Origin: Rhodobacter sp.
Lineage (GTDB): Bacteria; Pseudomonadota; Alphaproteobacteria; Rhodobacterales; Rhodobacteraceae
Length of the DNA: 64,000 bases
Direction: 5' to 3'
NCBI GenBank assembly: GCA_020250175.1
Contig: JADCEN010000003.1
Location: forward strand, 155,731-219,730
The notes beneath the pieces were generated by a model. It was not told the origin of the DNA. It saw only the letters and a program-made list of their open reading frames with translations, and searched no databases. Shown here piece after piece: positions 48,603 to 59,518 of the stretch. How positions within the stretch are numbered: position 1 is the stretch's first letter; each line of letters opens with the position of its first letter. The position numbers were made by a program, and so were the translations under genes.

Positions 48603-51600
48603 ATGTCGAACGTCCCCCGATTCATTCACCTGCGCGTTCACAGCGAGTATTCGCTGCTGGAAGGGGCGGTTCCGGTCAGGAAGCTGGTCGGGCTGTGCCT
48701 GGCGCAGAACATGCCGGCCGTGGCGATCACCGACACCAACAACATGTTCGCGGCGCTGGAGTTTTCGGTGACCGCACAGGCGGCGGGCGTGCAGCCCATC
48801 CTTGGCTGCCAGATCTCGCTGGCGCATGATCCGGCCGGCGTCGGCGAAAGGGCGCGGCCCCTGGCCCCTCTTGTCCTGCTGGCGCAGGACGAAGCGGGCT
48901 ACAGGAATCTGATGAAACTCAACTCGTGCCTCTACATCGACAAGGGCGGGCAGATGCCGCAGGTGACGATGGACGATCTTGCGCGGCATTGCGAAGGGCT
49001 GATCTGCCTGACGGGCGGGCCGGACGGGCCGGTGGGGCGGTTTCTTCAGGCCGGGCAGGCGCCCAAGGCGCGGGCGGTGCTGGTGCGTCTGGCGCAGATC
49101 TATCCGCAGCGGCTTTACGTTGAATTGCAGCGCCACCCCGGCGAAGGTGGCCAGATACCCCCTGCGGAACGCCTGACCGAGCAGGGTTTCGTCGAGTTGG
49201 CCTATGACCTGGACCTGCCGCTGGTGGCCACCAACGATGTGTATTTCCCTGACCCCGGCATGTATGAGGCGCATGATGCGCTGATCTGCATTGCCGAAGG
49301 GGCTTATGTCGATCAGCAGGCCCCGCGCCGCCGCCTGACGCCGCAGCATTGCTTCAAGACCGAAGCGGAAATGTGTGCCCTGTTCGCCGACCTGCCCGAG
49401 GCACGGGAAAACACGGTGGAAATTGCCCGGCGCTGCGCGTTTGCCGCGCAAAAGCACAAGCCGATCCTGCCGAAATTTGCCGATGACGAAGTTGCGGAAC
49501 TGCGCCGCCAGGCGCGCGAAGGGCTGCGCGCCCGGCTTGCGGTCATTGCGCATGCCGCCAGCGTGGAAGACTACGAAACGCGCCTTGAGTTCGAGCTGGG
49601 CGTCATCGAGCAGATGGGATTTCCCGGCTATTTCCTGATTGTGGCCGATTTCATCAAATGGGCGAAGGCACAGCGGATTCCCGTGGGGCCGGGGCGCGGT
49701 TCAGGTGCGGGCAGCCTTGTGGCCTATGCGCTGACGATCACCGATCTGGATCCGTTGCGCTACAAGCTGCTGTTCGAGCGGTTCCTGAACCCCGAGCGGG
49801 TATCGATGCCCGACTTTGACATCGACTTCTGCATGGACCGCCGGGAAGAGGTGATCACCTATGTCCAGAACCGCTACGGGCGCGACAGGGTGGGCCAGAT
49901 CATCACCTTCGGCGCGCTTTTGTCCAAGGCGGCGGTGCGCGATGTGGGCCGGGTCCTGCAGATGCCCTACGGGCAGGTCGACCGGCTGTCAAAGCTGATC
50001 CCGCTGGAAGGGGTGAAACCCGTCAGCATCGAAAAGGCCCTTGCCGACGAGCCGCGCCTGCGCGAGGCCGCGAAGGCCGAAGAGGTGGTGGCGCGGCTCC
50101 TGGACTATGGCAAGCAGATCGAAGGCCTCTTGCGAAACGCCTCGACCCATGCCGCGGGCGTGGTGATCGGCGACCGCCCGCTGGACGAGCTGGTGCCGCT
50201 GTACCAGGACCCCCGGTCGGACATGCCTGCCACCCAGTTCAACATGAAATGGGTCGAAGCCGCCGGTCTGGTGAAGTTCGACTTCCTGGGGCTCAAGACC
50301 CTGACAGTGATCCAGAACGCGCTGGATCTGCTGGCGCGGCGCGGCACGGTCATCGACATCAGCCTGATCCCGCTGGACGATGCCAAATCCTACGAACTTT
50401 ACGCGGCCGCCCGGACAGTGGCGGTGTTCCAGGTGGAAAGCAGCGGCATGATGGATGCGCTGCGGCGCATGAAGCCCAACTGCATCGAGGATATCGTGGC
50501 GCTGGTGGCGCTGTACCGCCCCGGCCCGATGGAAAACATCCCCGCCTATTGCGAGGTGAAGAACGGCCTGCGCGAGCGGGGGTCGATCCACCCCACCATC
50601 GACCATATCCTGCAGGAAACCCAAGGCATCATCGTCTATCAGGAACAGGTGATGGAAATCGCCCAGGTGATGGCCGGCTACAGCCTTGGGGGGGCCGACC
50701 TGCTGCGGCGGGCCATGGGAAAGAAGATTGCCGAAGAAATGGCGAAAGAGCGCCCGAAATTCATCGAGGGCGCGGCCAAGACCCACGGCGTTTCAGCGGC
50801 GAAGGCGGGCGAGGTCTTTGACCTGCTGGAGAAATTCGCGAATTACGGTTTCAACAAATCCCACGCCGCCGCCTATGCCGTAGTCAGCTATCAGACCGCC
50901 TGGCTGAAGGCGAACCACCCGGTGGAATTCATGGCGGCCGTGATGAACTGCGACATGCATCTGACCGACAAGCTGGCGTCCTATGCCGAAGAGGTGCGCC
51001 GGGGCCTGGGCATCGGGATCATCGCCCCTTGCGTCAATACCTCGCTTGCAACCTTTGGCGTGCGCGACGGGCAGATCATCTACGCGCTGGGCGCGCTGAA
51101 GAATGTCGGGATCGAGGCGATGAAGCTGATCGTCGAGGCGCGCGGGTCGCAGCCCTTCGTCAGCCTGTTCGATTTCGCCCGGCGGGTCGACATGAAGCGC
51201 ATCGGCAAGCGCCCGCTGGAGATGCTGGCCCGCGCCGGGGCCTTTGATGTGCTGGACCGCAACCGCGCCAGGGTCTTTGAGGCACTGGATCCGCTGGTTG
51301 CCTGGTCTGCGGCGCTGCACGAGGCGCGCGCCTCGGCCCAGGTTTCGCTTTTTGGCGAGGCGGGGGCGGATTTGCCGGAACCGCGCCTGCCCGACCGGGA
51401 CGACTGGCTGTTGGCCGAACGTCTGGCGCAGGAACATCAGGCCATCGGCTTTTACCTTTCGGGCCATCCGCTGGATGATTACATGGCGGCGCTGCGGCGG
51501 CAGAAGGTGATGACGCTGGCCGAACTGGCGGCGGCGGCAGAAGGCGGGCCGGTGGCGGCCAAGCTTGCAGGGGCGGTCGCCGCGCGGCAAGATCGCAAAT

Positions 51601-52052
51601 CGGCGCGGGGCAACCGCTTTGCCTTCGTGCAGATGTCCGATCCGACCGGGCTTTACGAGGTGACCGTCTTTTCGGATGTGCTCGAGGCGGCACGCGACCT
51701 GCTGGATGCCGGATCGAACGTGGTTGTATCGGTCGAGGCGACGCTGGAGGGCGAGGCGCTGAAACTGCTGGCGCGGGCGGTGCAGCCGGTTGATGCCGTG
51801 GCCGCCGAAGCCGGCGGCGGGGCGCTGCGCATTCATCTTGACCGCGCAGAGGCAGCGGCATCGGTCGCTTCCCTGCTGGCGCGGGTCGCCGCCGATGGCG
51901 GCCGCGCCCGGGGCAGCATCACCATCTGCGTGCCGGACAGGGAGACAGGCCGCGAGATCGACGTCCTGCTTCCCCGCGTCTGGCCCGTGACACCCCAGGT
52001 CAAGGGTGCCCTGCGCACCATGGCGGGGGTGGTTCTGGTGGAAGAGCTGTAG
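48603..52052 (+). CDS. dnaE: DNA polymerase III alpha subunit
   Basis: FIHLRVHSEYSLLEGAV (PHP), PVGPGRGSGAGSLVAYAL, MPDFDIDFCMDRR, GYSLGGADLLRRAMGKK. Confidence 0.97.
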   Translation: MSNVPRFIHLRVHSEYSLLEGAVPVRKLVGLCLAQNMPAVAITDTNNMFAALEFSVTAQAAGVQPILGCQISLAHDPAGVGERARPLAPLVLLAQDEAGYRNLMKLNSCLYIDKGGQMPQVTMDDLARHCEGLICLTGGPDGPVGRFLQAGQAPKARAVLVRLAQIYPQRLYVELQRHPGEGGQIPPAERLTEQGFVELAYDLDLPLVATNDVYFPDPGMYEAHDALICIAEGAYVDQQAPRRRLTPQHCFKTEAEMCALFADLPEARENTVEIARRCAFAAQKHKPILPKFADDEVAELRRQAREGLRARLAVIAHAASVEDYETRLEFELGVIEQMGFPGYFLIVADFIKWAKAQRIPVGPGRGSGAGSLVAYALTITDLDPLRYKLLFERFLNPERVSMPDFDIDFCMDRREEVITYVQNRYGRDRVGQIITFGALLSKAAVRDVGRVLQMPYGQVDRLSKLIPLEGVKPVSIEKALADEPRLREAAKAEEVVARLLDYGKQIEGLLRNASTHAAGVVIGDRPLDELVPLYQDPRSDMPATQFNMKWVEAAGLVKFDFLGLKTLTVIQNALDLLARRGTVIDISLIPLDDAKSYELYAAARTVAVFQVESSGMMDALRRMKPNCIEDIVALVALYRPGPMENIPAYCEVKNGLRERGSIHPTIDHILQETQGIIVYQEQVMEIAQVMAGYSLGGADLLRRAMGKKIAEEMAKERPKFIEGAAKTHGVSAAKAGEVFDLLEKFANYGFNKSHAAAYAVVSYQTAWLKANHPVEFMAAVMNCDMHLTDKLASYAEEVRRGLGIGIIAPCVNTSLATFGVRDGQIIYALGALKNVGIEAMKLIVEARGSQPFVSLFDFARRVDMKRIGKRPLEMLARAGAFDVLDRNRARVFEALDPLVAWSAALHEARASAQVSLFGEAGADLPEPRLPDRDDWLLAERLAQEHQAIGFYLSGHPLDDYMAALRRQKVMTLAELAAAAEGGPVAAKLAGAVAARQDRKSARGNRFAFVQMSDPTGLYEVTVFSDVLEAARDLLDAGSNVVVSVEATLEGEALKLLARAVQPVDAVAAEAGGGALRIHLDRAEAAASVASLLARVAADGGRARGSITICVPDRETGREIDVLLPRVWPVTPQVKGALRTMAGVVLVEEL

Positions 52053-52228
52053 CGCTTTTCTGCTGTTATTCCGCGGCTATGATCATCTCCTGCTGCGCAA
52101 AGACATTCGTGTGCCCTGCGACCGACAGACGCCCCCCGGCTGGCATTCCGGCACGGGCGAAGCGGGCCAAGCAGCGGCGGGGCGTGACCGGGACACCGGA
52201 CATCGCCCCGTCCATCCACAGGCAGAGG

Positions 52229-52250
52229 GGGGCGGCCGCAACGCCGCCCC
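52229..52250. terminator. Hairpin between convergent dnaE and FMO-like genes, likely bidirectional terminator
   Basis: GGGGCGGC-cgcaac-GCCGCCCC, 8-bp stem. Confidence 0.5.
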
Positions 52251-52257
52251 GTTCGGG

Positions 52258-54060
52258 TCACTTCAGGTGATGCACCTTTCCCCTGCCATAGACCGGCGTG
52301 GGAATACCGGCCTGGCGGGCCTTCAGCTGCAGCGCCAGGAACTGCGAGTAATGGCGCGACTGATGCAGGTTGCCGCCGTGGAACCAAAGCCCTTCCTGCG
52401 CAGTCGGCTTCCACATGTTGCGCTGCTCCCCTTCCCATGGGCCGGGGTCCTTGGTGGTGTCTGACCCCAGGCCCCAGCATTTGCCCACCTTGTCGGCAAC
52501 CTCCTGGCTGATCAGGTCTGCCGCCCAGCCGTTCATGGAACCATAGCCGGTGGCATAAACCACCAGATCGGCGGGCAGTTCCGTGCCATCCTTCAGCACG
52601 ACAGAGGTTTCGGTCAGATGATCCACGTCCGACCCTGCCTTCAGCTTGATCTTGCCGTCGATGATCAGCTGGCTTGCGCCCACATCGATGTAATAGCCCG
52701 AGCCGCGGCGCAGGTATTTCATGAACAAGCCGGTGTCGTCATCGCCCCAGTCCAGCATGAATCCGGCCTTGGCCAGCGCTGCATAGAAATCAGCGTCTTC
52801 GGCCTTTATCGTGTCATAGATCGGCTTCTGGAACGCGGGCAGCAGGCGATAGGGGATCGAGGCAAAGATCAGGTCAGCCTTGTCGGTGGTCACACCCGCC
52901 GCAACCGCCTCTTCCGAATAGAGCGAGCCCAGCCCGTGCTTCATCAGCGGTTCCGACCGCACGATATGGGTGGAAGACCGCTGCACCATGGTCACATCCG
53001 CACCCGCCTCCCACAGCGCCGCGCAGATGTCATGCGCGGAGTTGTTCGATCCGATGACGACCACCTTCTTGCCCTTGTAGGCATCGGGGCCGGGATGGGT
53101 GCTGGAATGCTGCTGTTCGCCCCTGAAAATGTCCTGACCGGGAAATTTCGGCCAGTTCGCCTTTGCCGACATACCGGTGGCCAGCACCAGCTGTTTGGGG
53201 CGCAGGACCACATCCTTGCCGTCGCGGGTGACGTGGACCTCCCATTCCTTCTTGACCTCGTCATACCTGGCCGAGGTGGCGATGGTGGAGGACCAGTAGT
53301 TCAGCTCCATCACCCGCGTATACATCTCCAGCCAGTCGCCGATCTTGTCCTTGGGCGCAAAGACCGGCCAGTTGGCGGGAAAGGGGATGTAGGGCAGGTG
53401 ATCGTACCAGACCGGATCATGCAGACACAGCGACTTGTAGCGATTGCGCCAGCTGTCGCCAGGGCGTTCGTTCTTTTCCACAATGATGGTCGGCACGCCC
53501 AGCTGGCGCAGCCGCGCGCCAAGGGCGATGCCGCCCTGACCGCCGCCGATGATCAGCACCTCGGGCTGCACGTCATAGCCCAGATGCGCCGTTTCTTCGG
53601 CCCGCGTCTCGGCCCAGGTCTTGCGCCCCCGTTCCACGCCATGCACCACCCCGGCGGGGCGGGAGGTGCCCTTGTGTTCCTCATGCCCTTTCAGCTCTTT
53701 CAGCGTGGTCAGCAGCGTCCAGATCTTGCCGTCGCGGATGCGGATATGGCCGTGGCCCCGGCCGGTTTCGGTTTCGAAATCGATCCAGGCCTGCTGGAAG
53801 CCGCCGGTGTCTTCGGCCAGTTCACCGGGCGTGATCGTGAAGGCGCGCGGGTGCATCTGCGCCAGCTGCGCGGCCAGCATGGCGGCAATCTCGGCCTGCC
53901 CTTCCATCGTCTTGATGTTCCAGGTCAGGCTTGCCAGGTCACGCCAGTAGCCGTCCGGCTCGAACAGGGCCGCCGCCGCCGCCGGGTCGGCTTTAGACAG
54001 GGCTGCGTTCAGGTCGGCCAGGACCTGCGTCACCGCCGCGCCGGGTGTCGTATCGAGCAT
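52258..54060 (-). CDS. NAD(P)/FAD-dependent monooxygenase-like oxidoreductase with N-terminal SnoaL-like domain
   Basis: VLIIGGGQGGIALGARLRQLGVPTIIVEKNERPGDSWRNRYKSLCLHDP, VVVIGSNNSAHDI. Confidence 0.92.
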   Translation of the reverse strand: MLDTTPGAAVTQVLADLNAALSKADPAAAAALFEPDGYWRDLASLTWNIKTMEGQAEIAAMLAAQLAQMHPRAFTITPGELAEDTGGFQQAWIDFETETGRGHGHIRIRDGKIWTLLTTLKELKGHEEHKGTSRPAGVVHGVERGRKTWAETRAEETAHLGYDVQPEVLIIGGGQGGIALGARLRQLGVPTIIVEKNERPGDSWRNRYKSLCLHDPVWYDHLPYIPFPANWPVFAPKDKIGDWLEMYTRVMELNYWSSTIATSARYDEVKKEWEVHVTRDGKDVVLRPKQLVLATGMSAKANWPKFPGQDIFRGEQQHSSTHPGPDAYKGKKVVVIGSNNSAHDICAALWEAGADVTMVQRSSTHIVRSEPLMKHGLGSLYSEEAVAAGVTTDKADLIFASIPYRLLPAFQKPIYDTIKAEDADFYAALAKAGFMLDWGDDDTGLFMKYLRRGSGYYIDVGASQLIIDGKIKLKAGSDVDHLTETSVVLKDGTELPADLVVYATGYGSMNGWAADLISQEVADKVGKCWGLGSDTTKDPGPWEGEQRNMWKPTAQEGLWFHGGNLHQSRHYSQFLALQLKARQAGIPTPVYGRGKVHHLK

Positions 54061-54327
54061 CGTTTCCTCCCTTGCTGTGCATCCGTGCAGAGCGGTCTGT
54101 GCCGCTTCGGTTCACATAGGACGCTTCCCGAATGCGCATGTCCACAGGACTTTGGTCGGTCTTCGGGCTGGACATGGCGGGGGCGGCAGGGCCAAATGCA
54201 ATGTTGCGGGGCTGTGGAGGGCCGGGCTGCATCACCGAGGGGCGCGCAGGGCAGGACCCATCGCGGCAGCCTCGCGGGCAGCGGCAGGTGGAAGGGGCCC
54301 GACGGTTCCGCCAGAAGGGAAGACGCC

Positions 54328-55131
54328 ATGACATTTCTTGCCGACATTGCCGCCTTCAGCCTGCTGGCCTTTGCCGCGCTGTTACTTGGAGCCCAGATCC
54401 TGGCGCGCGAGTTCGGGGACCTGCTGGGCCGGCGGCGCGCCGCCCGGAAAGAAACGGCGGACGACGGCATCGGGGTGCTGACCGGCAGTATCCTGGGCCT
54501 TCTGGCCTTCGTGCTGGCCTTCAACCTGTCCATCGCCACCGCACGGCACAGCGAACGTCGCCTTGCCTCGCTGGAAGAGGCCAATGCCATCGGCACCTCA
54601 TGGCTGCAGGCCAGGGCCATCGACAGCCCGCAGGCCGCCGCCATCGCCCGAATTCTGGAAAAATACGCCGCCGAGCGCATCGTCTTTGTCCAGGCCGACC
54701 GGCATTCGCCCGTGATCGCCGAAAGCCTGGCGCGAACCGCCGCGATGCAGACGCAAATCTGGGGACATGTCACGGTGCTGGTGCGCGATATGCCCGGCCC
54801 GGTCGCTTCATCGCTGATGAACGCGGTCAACCACACCTTCGACATGACGACCGCCATGCAGTTTGCCATGGCCTATGCGATGCCGCCGCAGCTTGTCTTG
54901 CTGCTGCTGGGGCTCAGCAGCATCGGCATGGGTGTGCTGGGCTATCAGTTCGGCCTGACGGGCCGGCATCACCGGGTGCTGTGCCTTCTGGCCAGCGCGC
55001 TGTGGACGGCGGTGGTGGTCGAGATTTTCGATATCGGCTCGCCCCGGCTGGGATCGTTCCGCACCGATACCCATGCCTATGAATGGACCATCGCCGGGTT
55101 TGGCGACATCCCGCTGCCGGGGGCAGACTAA
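54328..55131 (+). CDS. DUF4239-like (bestrophin-like) membrane protein
   Basis: GVLTGSILGLLAFVLAFNLSIATARHSERRLASLEEANAIGTSWLQA; true start is internal to a longer open frame. Confidence 0.75.
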   Translation: MTFLADIAAFSLLAFAALLLGAQILAREFGDLLGRRRAARKETADDGIGVLTGSILGLLAFVLAFNLSIATARHSERRLASLEEANAIGTSWLQARAIDSPQAAAIARILEKYAAERIVFVQADRHSPVIAESLARTAAMQTQIWGHVTVLVRDMPGPVASSLMNAVNHTFDMTTAMQFAMAYAMPPQLVLLLLGLSSIGMGVLGYQFGLTGRHHRVLCLLASALWTAVVVEIFDIGSPRLGSFRTDTHAYEWTIAGFGDIPLPGAD

Positions 55132-56186
55132 TATCCCGTCATCTCCAGATAGCCCCGTCCCTCGTGGCTGCCCGTGATCAGGATCGGCCCCTCCCAATAG
55201 GGCACCAGCGTGCCCATCCAGGCACCGGGGTTGACAGCCGTGACGGTAACGTCCACGCCCTGTTCCGGCAGTTCCAGCCGCCATTCCACAGGCACGGACC
55301 GGTCTGCCACATCCGCCCTGCGCAGTGGCGTCACGCGCAGCGCGCCGGGCGGCATCGGGGTTGGCCTGCCATCCGGCGCAATCCAGGTGGCCGAGGTGAA
55401 CCCGTCGCCCGCGTCGCGCAGGCGAAAGCCCATCAGCCGCGATCCATCATCGAACATCAGCGAAAACCAGTCCCAGCCGGTCTGATCCGGTGCCAGCGGC
55501 TGCGACGACCATTCCCGGTCAAGCCAGGCCTGCCCGGTGACGGGAATGTCCTGCCCCTCGATGGTGATGGTGCCGGTCACCCCGTAGAACGGCTGCGAGT
55601 AATAGCGGCTGGCCTGTCCGGCGGCAGATTTCACTGAATAGCCGCCCTCGCCTTGCGCCACAATCGGGCCGGTCGCGTCCAGCGACAGCGCATAGGAAAA
55701 GGCCTCGCCCGTGGCCGTCAGGTCCAGGGCGGACAGCGCATCGGCCCCGGGCGCTGCCCGCCCCGTCATCTGCCATTCGTCAATCCAGGCGCTGAACGGA
55801 TCGGCGGTCGCGCCCGCTTGCCCGATCCCGCCGCGCGCCAGCCGTTCGGCATAAAGGTGCCGGTCCGGCGTGGTCACGGCGGCATGGCCCATCCAAAGCT
55901 GCGGGCTGGACCAGCCTTCACCCCCGCCGGGGGCCAGCGCAGTGCGAAACAATGTCCATTGTACGCCGTAAGGGGTGCCGTCCGGGCCGGTCAGGCTGGC
56001 CGTCAGATACCACCATTCGATGCGGAAATCGGGATGCGCGGCGTGATCCGCCGGAAAGGTGAAGGCACCGCGCCGGGGCAGGGCAAAGCCATCGGCGGCG
56101 CGGCCCATGTCGGCAAAGCCCTGCGGCAGGGCCGGCAGGGCGGTGATTGCCAGCAGAAAGCCCAAGATCAACGCCCTAACGTTCAT
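55128..56186 (-). CDS. AttH-like lipocalin-domain protein
   Basis: FTFPADHAAHPDFRIEWWYLTASLTGPDGTPYGVQWTLFRTAL; signal peptide. Confidence 0.88.
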   Translation of the reverse strand: MNVRALILGFLLAITALPALPQGFADMGRAADGFALPRRGAFTFPADHAAHPDFRIEWWYLTASLTGPDGTPYGVQWTLFRTALAPGGGEGWSSPQLWMGHAAVTTPDRHLYAERLARGGIGQAGATADPFSAWIDEWQMTGRAAPGADALSALDLTATGEAFSYALSLDATGPIVAQGEGGYSVKSAAGQASRYYSQPFYGVTGTITIEGQDIPVTGQAWLDREWSSQPLAPDQTGWDWFSLMFDDGSRLMGFRLRDAGDGFTSATWIAPDGRPTPMPPGALRVTPLRRADVADRSVPVEWRLELPEQGVDVTVTAVNPGAWMGTLVPYWEGPILITGSHEGRGYLEMTGY

Positions 56187-58560
56187 TGGCAAACACCCGC
56201 AGCAAAGCGGCAGGCGCGATGCGCGCCAGCCGCAGGACCGGGATCAGGCTGGCCACCCCGGCGGCCAAAAGGGCAATGCCGCCAAGCCGCGCCAGGTCGC
56301 CCGGAAAGACCTGCATCGGCAGACGCCAGCCAAAGGCCGCCACGTTGACCACCGCCAGCAGCACCCAGGCCAGCGCCAGCCCCAGCGGCAGGGCCGCCAG
56401 CAGCGTCAGGGCCGCCAGCAGCAGCGTGCGGGCAAAGTCCAGCAGGGCCAGCCGCGGCCGGGTCAGGCCCATCGCCCAGACCGGGGCGACCTGCGGCAGG
56501 CGCAGCCCCGAAAGGGTCAGAAGGCTGGCGAACATCGCCAGGGCGGCAATACCCAGCGTCAGCACGTTCAGCGCGGCGGTTACCGCGAAGGTCCGCTCGA
56601 ACACCTGCAGCGACAGCGCCTTGAGGCTGGCCTGATCCACCACCGCCTGTTCCGGCAGGCCGAAATCCGCAACCAGCGCGGTGGCCAGCGCCTCTGCCCG
56701 GTCAGGGTCCACGCGCAGGCCAAAGCGCAGGCGCGGCGTGGCGGGAAAGCGCGCCATCAGAACATCGGGCGCAACCAGCACCTGTGGCCTGGGGTTGCCA
56801 TAGTCGGAATAGACCCCGACGACCGGCAGCGGCCCGCCGGGCAGGTCAACCGCATCGCCCAGCGCCAGCGCCTCGGCGCGGTACAGCTGTTCGTTCACCA
56901 TCAGGCCCTGTCCGGCGGCAATCCGGTTCCAGACATCCGGCACGGCGGTCAGCAGCGGCCAGTTGTCGCGATAGGTCGGATGATCTGTAATCCCATAGAC
57001 CTCGCCGGGGCGACCGAAGAGATCCACCCCGGCATTCATGATCGGCAGAACCGCCCTGGTGCGCGGGGCCAGCCAGGCCTCCAGCCTTTGGGCTTCGGCG
57101 GCAGAGCGGGCGGTGACATAAAGCTCTGACGCCAGCCGCTGGTCCAGCCAGCCCACGAAGGTCTGCCGAAAGCTGGACACCATCGTGCCGACCCCGATAT
57201 TCGCCGCCAGCGCCAGCAGCAGCGCCATCAGCGCCAGCGACAGGCCCGGCACCTGCTGGCGGGTATCGGCCCAGAACCACTGCACCAGCACCCCGCGCGC
57301 CACCCGGCTGCCAAGACCTGTCATCAGGATCAGCCCCACCGGCAGGCACAGCGCGGCCCCGATCAGCAGGGCTGCAAGCCCGGCGAACCCGGCGGGCAGG
57401 CCTGTGCCGAAAGCCAGCAGGCCGCCCGACAGGCCCAGCAGCGCGGCCCCCGCCGCCCCCTGCCGCCACAGGCTGCGGGCCGAGGCGCGGGCCCAGGCAC
57501 GCGGCTGCGCCGGGGCCAGCAGCGGCAGGTGCCACAGCCGCCACAGGCTTTGCCCTGCGGCCAGCAGCGTGCCCGCCACTGCCATGCCCAGCCCCGCCAG
57601 CCACCAGCCGGGGCGCAGCGACAGCGTGCCCGTAACCTCGGCCCCGTAGAGCCCGCGCAGGGTGGCCGCCACATCGGGCAACAGCGCCGCCGCCACCAGA
57701 TAGCCCAAGCCAGTGCCGATTGCGCCTGCGGCCAGCGCCAGCACCAGCAGTTCCAGCAGGACAAGTCCCATAAGGTCCCGCGCCGAAAGGCCCAGCGCGC
57801 GCAGCGTGCGCAGCATGGCCCGGCGCTGCTCGAACGCGAGGCCAATGGCGGAATTCACGATGAAAAGCCCCACCGCAAAGGACAGGAACCCGAAGGCGGT
57901 CAGGTTCAGATGAAAGCTGTCCGTCAACCGTGCAATATCGGCCCCGTCATCGGGGGCCAGGCGCACCAGCCCCTGCGGCAGGGGGCCGTCCGGCTGTGCC
58001 CCCGGATCAAGCAGCAGATGCGACAGCTGCCCTTCCATCCCCAGCAGGCGCTGCGCCACCCCGACATCGGTCAGGCCCGTACCGGGCGGCAGGCCCGGGT
58101 CTGTCCGCAGCGGGGGCAGGCCGTCGGGGCGCAGCCCTGCCGCCGTTTCGGGGTTCAGATAAAGCTGCCCGCCCCCCGACAGGAAGTCTGCAAGATCGGC
58201 CCCGGTGCTGACGGGCACAGACGCGGCACCGGCGGGAAGTGTCAGCGGATCGATGCCCAGCAGGCGCAGGTCCGCGGCCGGCAGACGCCCCTCGACGACC
58301 GGTGACACCTTCCACCCGTCGCGCCGCAGCGCCACATAAAGGCCCTGCGCAATCGGCCCGCCATCCTGTGTCACGATCCGCTCCAGCCGGTTCTGGCCCA
58401 GCACTGCGGCGGCGCGGTCATAGCTGGCGCGGGCTTCGGCATTGATCGCCTGCACCCCCGACCAGAGCGCGGTCGCCAGCGCCAGCCCCAGCATCAGCAT
58501 CGCCAGCTGCACCGGATGCCGCAGCCAGTGCGACAGCAGCGCCGTCAACCCCGCCCTCAT
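56176..58560 (-). CDS. ABC transporter permease (FtsX-like, duplicated)
   Basis: [33 protein letters not shown]; FtsX-like TM architecture. Confidence 0.88.
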   Translation of the reverse strand: MRAGLTALLSHWLRHPVQLAMLMLGLALATALWSGVQAINAEARASYDRAAAVLGQNRLERIVTQDGGPIAQGLYVALRRDGWKVSPVVEGRLPAADLRLLGIDPLTLPAGAASVPVSTGADLADFLSGGGQLYLNPETAAGLRPDGLPPLRTDPGLPPGTGLTDVGVAQRLLGMEGQLSHLLLDPGAQPDGPLPQGLVRLAPDDGADIARLTDSFHLNLTAFGFLSFAVGLFIVNSAIGLAFEQRRAMLRTLRALGLSARDLMGLVLLELLVLALAAGAIGTGLGYLVAAALLPDVAATLRGLYGAEVTGTLSLRPGWWLAGLGMAVAGTLLAAGQSLWRLWHLPLLAPAQPRAWARASARSLWRQGAAGAALLGLSGGLLAFGTGLPAGFAGLAALLIGAALCLPVGLILMTGLGSRVARGVLVQWFWADTRQQVPGLSLALMALLLALAANIGVGTMVSSFRQTFVGWLDQRLASELYVTARSAAEAQRLEAWLAPRTRAVLPIMNAGVDLFGRPGEVYGITDHPTYRDNWPLLTAVPDVWNRIAAGQGLMVNEQLYRAEALALGDAVDLPGGPLPVVGVYSDYGNPRPQVLVAPDVLMARFPATPRLRFGLRVDPDRAEALATALVADFGLPEQAVVDQASLKALSLQVFERTFAVTAALNVLTLGIAALAMFASLLTLSGLRLPQVAPVWAMGLTRPRLALLDFARTLLLAALTLLAALPLGLALAWVLLAVVNVAAFGWRLPMQVFPGDLARLGGIALLAAGVASLIPVLRLARIAPAALLRVFANER

Positions 58561-59213
58561 GCGATCCGCCCGGCGGAAAGGGTGACACACCGGTCCAGCC
58601 GCCTGGCCAGGCGCGGCGAATGCGTGACCATCAGCAGCGCCGCCCCGGTATCGGCCACCAGCCGCAGCATCAGGTCCAGCACCGCGTCGCCCGTCGCCTG
58701 ATCCAGATTGCCGGTCGGCTCGTCAGCCAGTACCAGCTGCGGGCGCGCGGCCAGGGTGCGCCCGATGGCCACCCGCTGCTGCTGGCCACCAGACAGCTGT
58801 TCGGGATAACGGCCCAGCAGGGCGGAAAGCCCCAGAACCTGCGCCAGCTGCGCCGTCCAGGCGGCGTCATGACGGCCCGCCAGCCGTGCCTGAAACGCCA
58901 GGTTGGCCGCCACATCCAGCGACGGGATCAGGTTGAACTGCTGGAACACCAGCCCCACCGTGCCCCGGCGCAGCCCGGCGCGAAGGGAATCGCTTGCGGC
59001 CGTCAGATTTACCCCGGCCAGATCGACCCGGCCCGCATCGGCCAGGTCCAATCCGGCGGCAAGATGCAGCAGCGTGCTTTTGCCGCTGCCCGATTCCCCG
59101 GTCAGCGCCAGGCTGGTCCCGGCCTCCAGCGCAAGGTCGATCCCGTCCAGCACCGTCAGGGGGCCTTCGCCCGTGGCATAGGTTTTCGTCACACCGGTCA
59201 GGGTCAGCAGCAT
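58557..59213 (-). CDS. ABC transporter ATP-binding protein (LolD/MacB-like)
   Basis: [45 protein letters not shown]. Confidence 0.93.
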   Translation of the reverse strand: MLLTLTGVTKTYATGEGPLTVLDGIDLALEAGTSLALTGESGSGKSTLLHLAAGLDLADAGRVDLAGVNLTAASDSLRAGLRRGTVGLVFQQFNLIPSLDVAANLAFQARLAGRHDAAWTAQLAQVLGLSALLGRYPEQLSGGQQQRVAIGRTLAARPQLVLADEPTGNLDQATGDAVLDLMLRLVADTGAALLMVTHSPRLARRLDRCVTLSAGRIA

Positions 59214-59488
59214 GCGGCCTCCGTCATCGGGGAGAGATGTAGCACGCTGGCCGGGTAAGAACACCTGGACCGGGCCGGATGCAGGCGGTTCGGTGCCCTC
59301 GGTGCCGTCATGCGCCCGGTTGCGGCCGCGTGACCGGACCAGCCGAAGGATGGCTCCGCTTGCCCGTAGACCACCCGAAGGCACCGGTCGCGATGCAGCA
59401 GTCCGGCCCGACCCGGCAGATTGACGGACGCTGGTTGAAGCCGGGCAGGATCGGGTTGCGGATCATGGCTGACCCAGCCCGATGTGGG

Positions 59489-59509
59489 CGATTTTTCTGC
59501 GAAAAATCG
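59489..59509 (-). terminator. Hairpin downstream of the Gfo/Idh gene, terminator candidate
   Basis: CGATTTTTC-tgc-GAAAAATCG, 9-bp A/T-rich stem directly after the CDS ending at 59519. Confidence 0.55.
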
Positions 59510-59518
59510 TCGCCACCT

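Noticed and set aside
52618-54327. N-terminal part of the 837-aa plus-strand ORF ending at 55131
   Set aside because: Shadow of the minus-strand FMO-like gene; the real membrane protein starts at ATG 54328.
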